Source of the DNA: Ligula intestinalis
Taxonomy: Eukaryota > Platyhelminthes > Cestoda > Diphyllobothriidea > Diphyllobothriidae
DNA: 64,000 bases
Direction: 5' to 3'
Assembly: GCA_036362985.1 (NCBI GenBank)
Contig: JAYGXS010000005.1
Location: 6,129,987 to 6,193,986 of the forward strand
Below are positions 11,780 to 24,250 of this stretch, in pieces. The notes beneath the pieces were generated by a model. The model was given only the letters and a program-made list of their open reading frames with translations, was not told the DNA's origin and did no database searches. The position numbers and the translations under genes were made by a program. Each line of letters opens with the position of its first letter. Position 1 is the first letter of the stretch.

Positions 11780-13184
11780 TATGGTCTGCCCAAAACACAT
11801 AAGAAGGACATACCTTTGCGGCCAATTTTGTCTATGGTTAACTCTCCTCAACACAAGCTAGCACAATGGCTTGTCAAGGAATTAAAGCCGATTAGGAGCC
11901 GGTTCTCCACTTACGTGACAAAGGATGTCTTTCAATTTGTTGAAGATATTAAGTTCCAAAATATTGCAAACAAATTTATGATTTCTTTAGACGTTGAATC
12001 CTTATTTACAAACGTACCATTGGACGAAACAATCGACGTTATATGTACTCATGCATCCTATACTCGTCTACCACCTGATATACTAAGGGAATTGCTTACA
12101 CTATGAACGAAAAATGTGCAACTCCTCTTCAATGGGCATCGGTATAGACAAATCGATAGCGTCGCAATGGGAAGTCCACTTGGACCAACTTTTGCTGACA
12201 TATTCATGTGTCATTTAGAAGAAAACGTGTCATCACAACTCAACAAGACAACTTTATACAGACGTTACGTCGATGATATCTTCACTATAGTTGAAACCAA
12301 ACAAGATGCTGAAAACCTTCTTCGATTCATGAATAAATTGCATCCAAAAATAAAGTTCACGATGGAAATGGAGCAAAACAACAAGTTGCCTTTTCTTGAC
12401 GTCCTCCTGTTTAGAGGCTGATGGTTCAATAAGGCGAAGTGTTTATCACAAGGCTACCTGGAAGGGCCAGTACCTACACTTTACTAGTTTTGTGCCAATC
12501 CAGTGGAAACGAAACTTGGTACTAACTTTCTTCCAGCGAGCTGAGAAAATTTGCAGCAATGAAACATTACCAACAGAAACTTCCAGCATCAAAGACGCCC
12601 TACTTAAACGTAGATATCCTTCACGTTTCATGCAGAAATACAGTAAACCTTTACGGCTGAAAATTACGGAACAGTTTGTTCCAAAAAAGCCCGTTTTTAT
12701 ATCTCTACCCTTCAAAGGTGACAATGTATCAAATACAATCAAACGACGTTTGCGATGCACCATAGAGAGAACGTACAATGCAGCTGCATTGGTGTTCCTC
12801 AGCCCTATTAAAGGCCTTCCCATTAACGGGACAAAAGATGCCTTGCCTTTGCACGCCGCTCCAAACTGCGTCTATGAATTTACATGCACTTGCGGATGCA
12901 AGTACATCGGGCAAACGCAAAGGCAATTGGTGACCAGGGCAGCTGAACATTTACCCTCTTGGCTTTTCAAACAGGAAAACAAAGTACCTCGGTCCTCTAT
13001 TACAAAACATCTATTGGACAGTAGTCACTCTGTCGATCCGAAAAAATCTTTCCGAGTTCTTGTTCGAGCACGAACAAACCGGAAATTACGCTACATGGAA
13101 GCAGCCTACATACGGCGGGAGAAACCCGACCTATGTAAGCAATTAGAACATGTGGCTAACCTACAGCTGCCTTGGGGTCCATAG
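11780..13184 (+). pseudogene. Penelope-like reverse transcriptase / GIY-YIG endonuclease, broken
   Basis: The order is typical of Penelope elements. YGLPKTHK (from 11780) precedes the reverse transcriptase. Motif A is SLDVESLFTNVPLDE (about 11980-12030), motif B is AMGSPLGPTFADIF (about 12155-12200), and the catalytic YVDDIF lies near 12265-12285, followed by LPFLDVLL. The C-terminal GIY-YIG nuclease begins YEFTCTCGCKYIGQTQ (about 12870-12920), with a downstream conserved Glu in MEAAYI. A stop at 12104-12106 and a one-base frame change near 12413 break it. The N-terminal part upstream of YGLPK is missing or unreadable, and a stop lies at 11774. In the family the product copies element RNA and nicks target DNA. 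Confidence 0.92.
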
Positions 13185-16100
13185 GCCTACATTTAGTCAC
13201 CTTTTGTTTGTTTTTGTGTTGTTTTGGCCCCCTAAATTTCCGCCCCTGCCGAGTTATGTTGATAGTATGAATGTTCGCTTACGCGTAAATTTGACCTTGC
13301 TTTTATCGATTTTGTTGATATTCAAATTCTGCTGCAACCCACTTGTTATTCCTTCATGCAAAGACGAGCCGTCACGAAATTTATTTGATCGAATAAATTC
13401 TGCCATATTTGCTTGCTTCAATGATGCATTTATTCTGCATAGAAAGAGTTCATTGATGAGGGTTGTTTATGAAATGCGCAACAAACTCCATGTCTATTGC
13501 AAACGGTAGTCAGATCTTTGTGATTTCCACTTGAAAGCTCCGTTACATATATACTTTCCACAAGAGAATACACAGTGTTTTTAAAAACGAAGCACAAGTC
13601 AATCTACAGAATGGTTTAATGGGTTCCAAAATCAAAAATTGTTTTTTAATTCGACAAATATCCGTTTACAAGGTGTATAATTTGCTGAAAAATCGTTACA
13701 AGACAGGAGAGTTTTCCATATTTTAAATAAAATATGCTTACATTTGTAGGGAAATAGAACAATTTGTTTTCAAAGTAGATACGTTTTTCGTAACTAAGTG
13801 AAAATGGACTAATTTGGCCGTAACGCTTGTTCAAAAAATAAAACAAACGAGTCAATCAGTAAAGACAGATGAGCGAGCATAGGCCTGTCCTAGGTTTTGC
13901 ATTATTTTTAAGCTGCGGCTTCACGTTTAGATCTCTCTGGTAAGAAAATAATATTGGACCTTCGATGTGTACTCTCCTAGATGTAGCTGACGTTTTTCGA
14001 ATAACTTCAAATTGTCACATAAGAGCAATGAAAACGAAGAAGTTGAAAAAAACTGAACTGTATTGGCTTAAGTCGACAAAGAAAAAATTAATCAAATCCA
14101 CACAAAATGAAAAAATACATCGAGAATAAGTATTCTCGAATTTAAAGGTGGAAGAGGCGTCAGTTGGAATTTAGCACGAAGGTAATATCTGCGCATCCAT
14201 CGAAATTAGTTAGGCCCTGCGCACTCAAATGAGAACGTTTACGTTCGCACGAAACCGAGCCTTTTTCAATTAGTGAAACTTGAACAGAAACACACTTCAT
14301 TGGATCTTTCAGAAACAATTGCTGGAAATGTTGTCCCATAAAGGATTCGCATAGGATGCATTCTCTCCGAATCATGATTTCAAGCGCTTATAAGCATTTT
14401 GAAACTTTCATCCCTATAATCTTATTGGAATTTATTTTTTTGCTTTTGTAGATTTGACATTGGCATTTTTCTCTGAAAATCAATTTGTTTAGAAGGAAAA
14501 AAAGGACAGCAGAAGAAGATAAAGGATAGCTAAAATGAACACTGCGTTTTATTTTAGACATGTTCCAATCCGTAGAAAATTCAAAATTGTTTGCCCCTCT
14601 CTCATGTAGTAAAACTAGTGTGAACTGAAAGAGGATGAAGAAGACGATAAAAAAAGGAGCAGAGAACTACGAAAACAAGAGTGCGAAGAATTTTAGGGGG
14701 AACTCGGTGACGGCGTTGAACGTTAATCTCCTCGCTAAAACAGTAGTTTCCATATTCCGAAACTGCACTTTAATTATAAGCGTAGTGTTGTTGTTCAAAA
14801 TTAATTATGGCCGTTGGCTACAGATTCAAGTCTGTTATTTTTCACAGTGTTCACACAATGAGGCCGGTCAGCGTTTTTGAAGGAAGCCTCGAGTGTGTCT
14901 GCATTTCCCTTTTCACTTAAAACGCTGGTGCCGTCACTTCTGTAAACCTGTAGGACTTTAAATGCACAGTCAATTTTAAATTTAGTGTGACAATATGCTA
15001 ATTTCTTTCGGTGGACGAAATGTTTTGTTTTACAATTCATCCGTTGGACAGTGCTCCACCTAATGTTCCAAAACGAGCAGATCTTACATTGCTCATCCTC
15101 TTTATGGGTATGACATGCAAATAAGCACGACGCTGTCTTTTGTATTGGAGCTGGTCATATGCCAAATTCAAGTTGGTGAAGTAAAAAATTTGCGTTGGTG
15201 TTTGGGATAGGTTTGCGGTCAGTGGACAGCTAACCTCGAGTCATGTCCTCAGTGGGGATGGGAGAAACTGGTCAGCAACAGATAGCACATCGTTTTCATT
15301 TTGCGTGACCTAGAAAAAATTGTAAGAGAAATACGCACGCCACGACAATCTGGGACTTTGCCATTGATTTTAAAAGCACTGAAATGAGCCTAGAGCGAGG
15401 GCACGACAATAAGAGTTGATATTGATTAATCAGCCTAGAAAACATTGATTGGTCAAGGACTGCATTGCTGGTGGAAATGTATTGAAAGTAGGTACGAAAG
15501 GTTGAATGATAGACTAGCTGCCAAGAGTGGGGACACTATCTCAACACACCAGAGAAGGTACCCTGAGGAAGTTTTCGAAGGACACTCTTCAGTAAACAGG
15601 TGTCTATTACCCCGTCTAGCCATTGCGCAGGTGGTTAAACTTTTGAAACATTCCTGAATATACATGCATCGAACTAAGTGCTTTTGGTGTCATACTTCCG
15701 ATTTACTTAATAAAGCACTTTAAACACAAACAAAATAATCTAGCAGACTGTCGAAAATCTTTCTAGTACTCGCAGGACAGATAATGCACAAACTTTATCG
15801 ATGTATTTGCCATTTAAAAACCCCAAAGAGGCATTGAAGTTGACTTTGGACAGATAATCGGGGTAGAATAGCTGAATTTGGAGGCTCTGGCTGTTAGAGC
15901 AAACTTCAATTGGGGACAAGGCACAAACCTACAGTTTCTATATATTTGTCTTTGTAAACCTGATTTTATGCGCAGGAAGCAGGAAGTGTTCATACCCAAG
16001 CGGTATTACAAACAGTCAACGTTTTTTTCATATCCGGGTTATTTTCCACTGTATGTTGTTTGAATATACAGATAATAAGAATGTGAGGAACATTATGTAG

Positions 16101-16192
16101 TTTGGTAAGTTGAAGTATGCGCCGCGTTTACCTTTTACGCTGTATAATTAAGATATCCAGCTAGATTGAAGCTACAGTCGACTAGGCATATA
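13185..16192. other. Non-coding stretch, no gene recognised
   Basis: This follows the Penelope stop. The first 300 bp may be its 3' untranslated tail. The rest is AT-rich with short frames only. A plus frame near 15445-15657 and its reverse shadow show no domain. A CTGAGGA...GAAGG string near 15560 recalls Penelope ends but lacks the rest of the pattern. Confidence 0.5.
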
Positions 16193-16709
16193 CAGTACGG
16201 CCTCGAATTCGTGCAACATGCTGATATTTGTGAAAGACCGGTATTAACCCGCTTATGGGTATCGAGTACGTTTATACTACATACTACAGTGTACCCTATT
16301 CCCAAGTCAAACCGCAGGCAAAAATTTACTTAACCATAAGCAGGATGTATACAGTTCGTAAATTTTGAATTCAGGTGCAGCAGTCGGTAGGTTTGAAAAG
16401 TTTTTGACAATCTGTAAGCTAAAAGATGCCTTTTTTAAGCATTTTTGCGCATGTTTCCATAAAATATATTAGAAGCTATAAAAGCAGTCTAATTAAATTT
16501 TTTAATGCAAACTACTTAAGTAGCAATATGTTACAGTGCACACTTTTAGCTGACGATCCGAAAGAAGTTTGGTGAAAAGCCGGTATCTTACATTGATTTA
16601 AATGACTTGAGAATAGGCTACACGATAATCAGTTTTACAAGCTTACTCAACACCAATTAGCAGGTATGTATCAAAATGTCGCAAATATCGACATGTTGCA
16701 CGAATTCGG
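16193..16709 (+). mobile_element. CAGTACGG-ended fold-back element
   Basis: The left terminus is CAGTACGGCCTCGAATTCG, preceded by TA. The right side ends GTTGCACGAATTCGG, the complement of the left inner repeat, but the terminal CCGTACTG appears lost. The right arm shares ACTACTTAAGTAG, GACTTGAGAATAGGCTACACG and ATCAGTTTTACAAGCTTA with arms at 27060-27275 and 38740-38910, so it belongs to a dispersed family. Confidence 0.6.
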
Positions 16710-16719
16710 AAAAAAGCAG

Positions 16720-17640
16720 CGAAAGGATTGGTTTTTTGGCGGCTAAGTAATACTGCACAAGGCCTCCTACAGTACGGAGGTGTCTAACTCCTGACCAGCA
16801 GGACGATAATCCTCTTATTGGTTGGTTTTGGACTCACTACAGCAAACGAAAACTCCGGCATTCTGTAAAACACGACTGGTGATAATGGACGATATACTGG
16901 TGACGCATTATACCAAAAAAATAAAGTATGCAAGTGAGTGCACGTTTAAACCATTATTTTCTCTGCGTTCTGAATTCAAGATGGGTTTATTTTCCGTTTT
17001 AGTACCCGATTTTAACAGATATATTTAAAAGTCATAATCAGTTTGTTTAGGACTTTTAGTTGGCTTATCATTAGTTACCTGGATACAATCGTGTTATTAT
17101 TATTTCAATCACGCGTGACCTTGTCGTTTCTCTTTATTAACCCAAGCTTTAAGGGCTGATTTCTCATCAGATAACCAAGCGCGCACATGAGGTAGAGTCA
17201 ACAGATTTTGGCATAGCATTCCTGTGTGAACTATCATTGAATTACGGCAGTTGTCCTTTCTTCTTAAATGTCAACCTAGATCCTGAAACGTGTTTACGCT
17301 TCAAACGCGCCAATTAAGCAAGGCGGAAAGATTTATTAACGTGCACCTTAATCCTGGGAAATTTCGGTCGATTCACGATGCCGGCGCTCAAGCTTTGTTT
17401 TTTCTACAATCTGTACAAGGTATATTGCCTAATATGTTTTTGCAAAATGAATTCGAAAGTTTATTTTTTGTTTACTTGCTCCTTTTTATACTTGACGGAA
17501 AACATTTCTTAAACATTTTTTCACTTAAAAAATATCGATGTTAGTCTGATGAAATTGTCTCGTTATGACATTTTTAATGAGTTTAACGTATTTATTTGTA
17601 AAGAAGCACCTCTGCCCGGATATAAATATTCTCCATACAT
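16720..17640 (+). repeat. Dispersed repeat of about 0.9 kb, copy 1
   Basis: Collinear with 27285-28160. Shared blocks in order are AATACTGCACAAGGCCTCCTA, GGTTTTGGACTCAC-type, CATTCTGTAAAACACGA-type, GATCCTGAAACGTGTTTA, CTGGGAAATTTCGGTC, CGATGCCGG(C/T)GCTCAA and CTGATGAAATTGTC. No coding potential is preserved. It follows directly on the fold-back arm ending at 16709, as the second copy follows one ending at 27275. The arm and this repeat may therefore be parts of one larger element. Confidence 0.65.
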
Positions 17641-18005
17641 TTTGCTACGAGGTCCACTTCCACCGAACAACGTAACACCGTGATACCATAGAGAAATATA
17701 TGATTGACCTTCAAAGGAATCTATACCGTTTGTTATTTTAATGAAGGTGCAATGAGTAGTACGAGAAGTAGTACGAGTTCACCGAAAAATATCGAACTTC
17801 AATATTTGAATGCAGAGATCCCTAAGGACATGTACTGGATGTTTGCTCGGATTCCTTTAACGAAATGATCTATCCATAATTAGCAGTAAAGCCCATGATT
17901 CTATAAAGAAAGTTCATTCAGGGAGTTTTTTGAGTCCCATTCCATCGTGGCAGGAAATATTATTCGACACAGATAAGGGAGACTAAAATGGTCATTCCTT
18001 ACTAA

Positions 18006-18278
18006 GTGGTCTTCACTGATCGTTTGGATCACTTCTGTTCTGATCGCAATCGAAACAGAAATGCGCTGTACTCATTGATCTATTGCCTATATGTTTTTTC
18101 GATCAACGAATGTGATTCGTGCTTATCATCCCCGGAAGAGGAACCAGAAGAAGAAGAAGAAGAAAAAGCAGAAGAAGAAGAAGAAGAAGAAGAAGAAGAA
18201 GGGGGACCATATTCTTCCTCCTCTTCAGAGATTATCAGCGTAACAAGATATCTGGACCCCGAATATTTACAAATGTGA
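18006..18278 (+). repeat. (GAA)n microsatellite region with an open frame
   Basis: An interrupted GAA tract lies at 18137-18201. It makes a 90-codon frame that is mostly Glu, which I take as a by-product of the repeat. Sequence after the tract (ATATCTGGACCCCGAATATTTA) resembles that following the Penelope end near 50340-50390, so this may be another Penelope boundary. Confidence 0.5.
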
Positions 18279-18319
18279 GTGTAAGCATGAAGTGTGATTC
18301 AATTCACGGCGCACGGCGT

Positions 18320-18480
18320 GCCTCGTAGCTCAATTGGTATAGCGTTGGCTGCGCAAAAGCCTTCCCTGCCGTGCAGGTTCTACTCCCGTCGAGGCCGCGA
18401 GTTTAATCACAACTGAGTCAAATAATTATGCAACTCTGCCAAAACTCCCAGCAATTAAGTCAGCCTAGTAGTCATTCTGG
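18320..18480 (+). mobile_element. tRNA-derived SINE, head 18320-18395
   Basis: The head folds like a tRNA. GCCTCG (18320-18325) pairs with CGAGGC (18390-18395). Box A is TAGCTCAATTGG, a GGCT..AGCC stem follows, and box B is GGTTCTACTCC. The sequence after the head (GAGTTTAATCACAACTGAGTCAAATAA) is shared with the minus-strand copy near 24140-24250. A non-tRNA body common to copies indicates a SINE rather than a functional tRNA gene. Confidence 0.7.
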
Positions 18481-18599
18481 TGGAGTCTAGATGATTTTTT
18501 AGGTAATCCTGCTTGGGCAGTCAGCTTACTGTTCCGTAATGGTGGATTCCGTACGAGGGGAAAGTTGGGCGGGTAAAATCGATCAAAGGCGCAGGGCGT

Positions 18600-18700
18600 G
18601 CCTTGTAGCTCAATAGGTAGAACATTGACTGCGAAAAGGCCTCACTTGCTGTGCAGGTTCAACTCTTGCTAGGAATTTTACCAGTTGGGCCAACTTCATA
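18600..18700 (+). mobile_element. tRNA-derived SINE head, second copy
   Basis: A diverged copy of the head at 18320: GCCTTGTAGCTCAATAGGTAG, then CTGCGAAAAGGCC, then a box-B-like GCAGGTTCAACTC. The acceptor pairing is poor, so a working tRNA is unlikely. It lies 280 bp from the first copy in the same orientation. Confidence 0.6.
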
Positions 18701-18849
18701 TAGTATTTTGTCTGTTTGCAAATCAAGTGGAAACATGTATGGAAAATCGTTGGTTTTTCGATAAAAGCGGGCAACTTTGGTTCAAAGAATTCGTTCTGCA
18801 AAATGCTATCGTAAAAAAGGTAATAATAAACGAGTAAGACTATAATTTA

Positions 18850-19800
18850 CTTGTACCAAAGAAATTGGCGAACATACGTTTGTTTTCGATAAATTCACGT
18901 CAGGCCTTTACATCTATATGGTAATTAAATAAATAAACTATGGTGGTTGGTGGACAGATTTCGCGTTATTGTTGACAGGGTCGGAGGGTTGAGGGGGAGA
19001 GAAAAAGGGTGAGGGGTGGTTGGAGAATTCGCCGACAGAATGTCAATCCCTAGCCAGCCCGGTGTCCAAGGCAGGTGATAAGGTGTGCATGGTTGGATTT
19101 GGGACTAGTTCGTCTCTGCAAAGGTCCGTTTCCGAGGCCTGTGGTCCGTCGTGGCCGGTCGTGTTAGCTAGTTTCACCCATGGTAACTGTGGCGCCGCGG
19201 CGAAATTCTTTTGGGCGCACAGCACTGGTCGACGTAGCCTCTGCCGTCGCCAAAAGATGCTGTCCGAGGAGTTTTGAGTAGCTCGAAGGCACCTTGTGGA
19301 TCACTCGGAAGGCCTTTTTCACATCCGCGCGATGGTCTGAGTCTACCAGATGCGCTAGAATGGAACTATTTATGCTCTTAATTTGGCCCTTCCCTTACCA
19401 TGCGGGTATGTGTTCCCTTACTCTTTTGGACAAGCGCCGGCTCGTGTGACCAATATATCCTGTTCCACAGGAACAGGTTAATGAATATATGCACATTGAT
19501 ATAGTCTGGTCTGGCAGTTTATCCTTGATCTCTCCGTATAGGATGAAAGTAGTTGAGAACAATACATGGGCGTTGGCTGCTTGGAAGTTAGTTGCTACGG
19601 CTTGACTCAGGCACCTCCTTAGAAGTTTGCTTGGTCCGTCCCTTTGAAATGGGACTCTGATGAATATTCGTTTCTTTTATACTCTTACTACTGAGGGATT
19701 TGGTGGCCTTTCAGTCATGTTTAAGCGATATTTTATTTCCATATAAATGTAAAGGCCTGACGAGAATTTATCGAAAACAAATGTATGGTCGCCAATTTAT
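18850..19800 (-). mobile_element. Penelope remnant with inverted outward-facing ends
   Basis: It contains the C-terminal coding relic (19030-19740, minus). On the minus strand 18903-18883 reads CTGACGTGAATTTATCGAAAA. On the plus strand 19757-19776 reads CTGACGAGAATTTATCGAAA. Each copy is preceded by a ...ATGTAAAGGC block and followed by GTATG.TCGCCAATTT, so the two are inverted copies facing outward. The plus copy fits CTGACGA-G(N7)C-GAAA, close to a hammerhead core with a short stem II. Confidence 0.7.
19030..19740 (-). pseudogene. Penelope-like GIY-YIG endonuclease, C-terminal fragment
   Basis: Minus-strand translation gives FIRVPFQRDGPSKLL and then LTCSCGTGYIGHTSRRLSK, the GIY-YIG core preceded by a Cys-x-Cys pair. 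Next come VREHIPAW, a stop, and SILAHLVDSDHRAD with a downstream KKAFRVI. This matches the layout of the 12.9 kb Penelope copy (CTCGCKYIGQTQ) and indicates the same lineage. The reverse transcriptase part is absent. At least two stops break the frame. Confidence 0.8.
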
Positions 19801-21102
19801 CTTCTGAAATATTCCATGGGAATTTTCGCAAATTTGTACCAAATGCATACATATCTGAGCTGCAACACCATATCACTTTCCTGTGGCAGGTCTTGCGACA
19901 CAGATATCCAAATGGTTTGTTACTGCAGCCGGATACGCACCGATAGGTGAACTATCGTAGGACATATTGCTGTGTGGGCGTTTAGTAATAATTTGCTACA
20001 GCACCAAGTTTTTTCCTTCGTAAATGTTTAAAAATAGAACCATGCCTATAAATATTATTGAAGGGAATAAAATTATCGAGCGGTAAGCAAAACGAGCATT
20101 TCGATTATCACGCACTACCAATTATTCTTTTCTAATATGAGCTGCTCTGTTTCCGTTTAAAAGCATGGTAAAAGACTTATTTTTAAATAAGTGTAATTTT
20201 AAGTGTTGCTCGTTCTAGTGGAGCAGCTGCTTCTGCGATCAGGTACTAGTTTTAGATAGGCCTTCATTATCAACCCAGACGGTCACATGTGCAAGAAACT
20301 TTCCAAGGTAGCCCCCTGCGCACGCGAAAATATTCGAGAACTCTTGGACGTTGTTAGTTTATATGACTTTCAAATTTGTAAAATGAATGGTAAAGCAATT
20401 GACTACGGATATTAAAATGCGCATGGTGTTCATATATATGGCAATGGATAAACTTAGCTACAACGGCATTTGGGGATTCAAAATTTATGTCCAAATGTTG
20501 CTGGTTATAGGTAAGGAGTACGCTGAAAAGAAAAATCTATTTTGGAGATTACTTACCCTCTACGCGATTGGCTTTCGACCGATCTTGTTTTGTGACAGAT
20601 AGCTGGTAATAAAGCATTGCAATTTTTTTCCTTAAATGCTGCTGGACACAGAGAGTATTTTCGAGCAAAGCATTTGTTTTTCTGCAAAGCAATCATATTC
20701 CAAAAACACTATGGAAAACCTGACAACCAAACAAAAATGTATTCTGTTTTAAATTTCAATGCATGGTCAATAAATAACTGATGTTTCATGGTTGTTAGTG
20801 AATTCGAATTTTCCCTTAGTTGAGTTTTAATACTATACATAAATAATAATTTATTTACCAATGCGTCTCAATCTTTCGGACAAGAGATTCCTGACTTTTG
20901 GAAAACGTGTGGGCAGGTTTTATATAACAGAGAATATCCTCGTGGATTTATTAAGTTTAATGAGATATCATTAGCCTGCGTGCTTAGTAAATTCCCTGTC
21001 CCATAAGGCTGTCAGTCAAAGGTCTGCAATGTGTTCACGATTCAACCACCCCAGTTAATTATTGGTTGTAGCACTGATTGTCATATAGCCTTTTTAAGTA
21101 AA
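19801..21102. other. Non-coding stretch, no gene recognised
   Basis: AT-rich sequence with one short plus frame (20387-20602) that has no recognisable domain. No terminal repeats or tRNA boxes are seen. Confidence 0.5.
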
Positions 21103-22751
21103 CAGTATTGCCCAAAATCTGTACAAAATTAATGATCAAATTGGACTTGGTAGTTAAGCATATATTTGGTCAATATATTTTGATCCACTGAGTGTACTTA
21201 ATCCTGAGAAAGCCTTCTATTTGGGAAAATCGCCCACTTAGTTAAGTTTATTCAATATAATGTGCATTAATCTTGGTGATTTTTGGAGTCGTCTCAAATC
21301 TAAGTAAGCTTTGATGCTATTATGTAAGACAAAAACAAACGTATGATGAATATGCATTGTGCCATGGAAGAACTCCAAAATTTTTTTAAAAAAGGTGTAA
21401 AACATATCCCTTCCAGAACCCGAACGTTTTGTCCAAAATATTTAGATTCAAGTGCGGCTTAGTTCATAAAAAAGAACCGACCTATATTTAAACAATTATA
21501 TTTACCTAACTTGTGAGGCTTCTTTCCACAAAATGAAATAACAAAAAGTTCTGGACACATTTTGTTTTATCAGACCACTAACATGGCGGATAAGAAAACT
21601 GTCTACATAGTTTACGGTTTAAGTGATGTAAAACTATTCTTAGTAAATGTAAATACACATTCTTGTTAGCAATACGTTCCGCTTATATATTTTTTAGAAA
21701 TGCAACCAACAGAAGAATAATAATTAAGTCAAAAAATGGCCAAACATATGGCAAACGTTTGCTAGATCTGCAAGTTTATAAAAAATTCTGAAAGTTATCC
21801 ACTATTGCGGCAAATAATCCACTATAAAAGGCTCCGAATTTTTTTTCATTTTTAGTCAACTTTTATGGCACAAAGCTTGGAAGATTTGCAAAATTTAATT
21901 TTTTAATTATTTTGCTCTTCTTTTCCCAAAAATAATGCGCTATCTAATAATTGCATTTATATCAATTTCATAAAGGCAAAACAAAATTGTCTTTTATCTG
22001 AGCATATATGATTAAAAGTTTTCTCCTTTTTCAATATTTTTATTGTATAGCACGCAACATCAACAAGCACATTTTTCGCGATGCTTACTAGCGTAGAAAA
22101 TCCTTTGTATATCTACAAACGCTGGATTTGGTCCCCATCCTTTCATTTTTTGTCCCAAATTAATTGAACTGACCTAACTCTTTGATACTAGTTAGAATTT
22201 TGCACCTAAGGTCATTACAATGAACAAATTAAGCAATATCAAATATTCGTTAAATCACCTACTCAAATTTTGCTCTCATATTTAGTCAGATACGTAATCT
22301 ACTGTTTATTTTATTTTGAAGCTTTGATGCAAGCGTCGAACAAAAGCCCAGAGAAAACTAAAAACACTGGAAATTATGCCAGAATATAAAAAACAAATTT
22401 AAATAAATAAATTATCCATTAATGGCAATATGAATCAAACATTTTGACGAAGGAAAAGTTTTGTTTATATAAAGAAAGTGGTTACGCAAGGTTTTAAAAA
22501 TACCAAAATATTTAAATTTATTTTTCGAGTTTATGCCTATTTTGTACGGCTCCAGAACTTGGGGAATAATGGGAACATTTAATTTTTCTTAACAAACACT
22601 TCATATTTCTTATATTTCTTTTAAGTTAATAATTTGCCTAATGTGGTTCAAAATTATTTCTAAGTTTTCGTAAATGCGTTCATCCCAGTATGCGAGTAAT
22701 GACCAAACTTTTAGAAAATTATGCATGTTGCACGAATTTGGGGTCATGTTG
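21103..22751 (+). mobile_element. Tc1/mariner-like non-autonomous element, copy D
   Basis: The left end is CAGTATTGCCCAAAATCTG. The right end, read on the minus strand, begins CAACATGACCCCAAATTCG and is followed by TA. Interior blocks match the copies at 1562 and 40954: TTAAGCATATATTTGG, GATCCACTGAGTG, CCTTCCAGAAC and the right-hand ATGCGTTCATCCC...AATGACCAAACTT. No transposase motif was found. Confidence 0.7.
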
Positions 22752-22914
22752 TACAGTATGGCATGTGCTGTATGTCATCAGCGGAAAGCAAACTGTGCAA
22801 AATGTACATTTATACATAACCTTCATTTAATAAGGCCTTGTTACCATTAATTTCACGATAAGACATATAGGCACTTTTGTGTAGGCGCTATCTGCGCGAT
22901 GTGGTAAATAAAAT

Positions 22915-23370
22915 CCGACCAAAATTTTTGTTACCGCATTTTGTGGAAAAAACCTCACAGGTTAGCTAAGCATAATTTTTTTTAAATTTAATTATTCTTT
23001 GTTTTTGAAAATAAATGCAATTCCTTGAAGTTTGCCTTCCTTGCACGTAGACAATTTCGGACGAAAGGCATATATTTTACATTTTCTTACTTATTTGTAG
23101 TCCAACTATAGCATAATGTATATTAATAAAAAGTTTGGTTCTCTCGTAATTGAAAGCAAAGAAAAGTCTTTCGATGTGAGATTTCTCCTAATTTTGCCAA
23201 AAATAATGCCCATTTTGCCAACTAAAGTTAACAGAAAGGGTGATTTTCCCAACTTAGAGACCTTTGCAGCATTAAATCTACTCACAGTCTAAAAATAATG
23301 GTACATGATATATGCTTAGCTACCAAATCAATTTTCGGCATAAATTTTGCATGTGGCACTCACCGTACTG
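22915..23370 (-). mobile_element. Truncated Tc1/mariner-like element, copy F
   Basis: On the minus strand it starts CAGTACGGTGAGTGCCACA at 23370, followed by TGCAAAA and TTTGGTAGCTAAGCATATAT. It runs through the left third of the family (AATCTCACATCGAAAG, CCAAACTTTTTATTAATA, ACCTGTGAGGTTTTTTCCACAAAATG) and stops near 22915. The right end is missing. It lies tail to tail with copy D. Confidence 0.65.
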
Positions 23371-24160
23371 TACCTTTTCCTCGGCATTGTGTATACAGTA
23401 TTTATATTTAAGCCGATTAGTTCAAATGTTATGGTTGGTAGGGTTCAAAAGATTCAACCGGTTATGTACTTTTTCTAAAAATTAAAAGATACCTTTTTTT
23501 CGAGTGTGTAATTTGAAGATGGCAAAGTTTGCTGCAAACGACCAGAAGGTTCATGAATTTGTGCATGTTTTCTCCCAAATACAGTTAAGTGTAAAGTAGT
23601 GGTTCAAAGACATTAAAAAATGTCTACTCATTCAGAAGCCATTTTGAACAGAATAAATTTTTGCAGGCGTTAACAGAGATGATTCGTCAAAATTCAGCGA
23701 CCTCAAGCGACCGAATTATCTGTAGATTAAGAAGTTCGGTTAGCATGTCATGAAATAGGAAATTTATTGAGTGCTAAGATCTTAGGGTTAATATTGGAAT
23801 TTGTTTGAAGTTAAATAGTGGCATAAATATTAGGGCCAGGCTTAAGTGTTCGTTTTCGGATAGGGGTAATGAACAGGAGCATGTAAACCCTTCCTATAAC
23901 TGACCACCCTTCGATGTTTATTACTGGTCATTAGGTCATCTTCCCAGCAGCAGGAACCCGGGTGAGGGCGTTGGGAATAGCGTTTTCGATCTCAGCCGAT
24001 ATTTTTCCAGCGTGCTTCTGGGCCTCGCGCAAATATTTTTGTGTTTGGCCTAGGAGAACATGCATTTCGCTGCAACTTTGCTAGCCAAAACAAAAAACTT
24101 CGATTTGCTAAAGGATTTTGGCAGATTTGCTTAATTTATTTGACCCAATTGTGAAAAAAA
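23371..24160. other. Non-coding stretch, partly SINE body
   Basis: No coding motif is seen. The last part (about 24120-24160) is the minus-strand body of the SINE whose head lies at 24161-24250. The rest is unassigned. Confidence 0.45.
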
Positions 24161-24250
24161 CTCGTGGCGTCGGTGGGAGTTGAACCCACACAGCGGGGAA
24201 GGTCATTACACGCAGCCAACGCTCCACCGATTTGAACTACGACTACACGT
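24120..24250 (-). mobile_element. tRNA-derived SINE, minus strand
   Basis: On the minus strand the head reads GTAGTTCAAATCGGTGGAGCG (box-A-like), GTTGGCTGCGTGTAATGACC, and GTGGGTTCAACTCCCACCG (box B with a good T stem). The body CACGAGTTTTTTTCACAATTGGGTCAAATAAATT is shared with the copy at 18396. The head has extra bases compared with a real tRNA. Confidence 0.7.

Noticed and set aside
12446..12823. 125-codon minus-strand frame
   Set aside because: It is the antisense shadow of the Penelope endonuclease region on the plus strand and has no motif of its own.
15540..15610. Ribozyme-like motif CTGAGGA...GAAGG
   Set aside because: The spacer is much shorter than at the other sites, GAAA is not intact, and no TTC tract or Penelope flank follows.
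18006..18278. 90-codon acidic, Glu-rich open frame as a protein gene
   Set aside because: The acidic run is the translation of an interrupted GAA microsatellite. No domain, start context or second copy supports a gene.
18320..18395. Functional tRNA gene
   Set aside because: The acceptor pairs and boxes A and B are present, but the sequence following the head is shared with other interspersed copies and the internal arms are irregular, so it reads as a SINE head.
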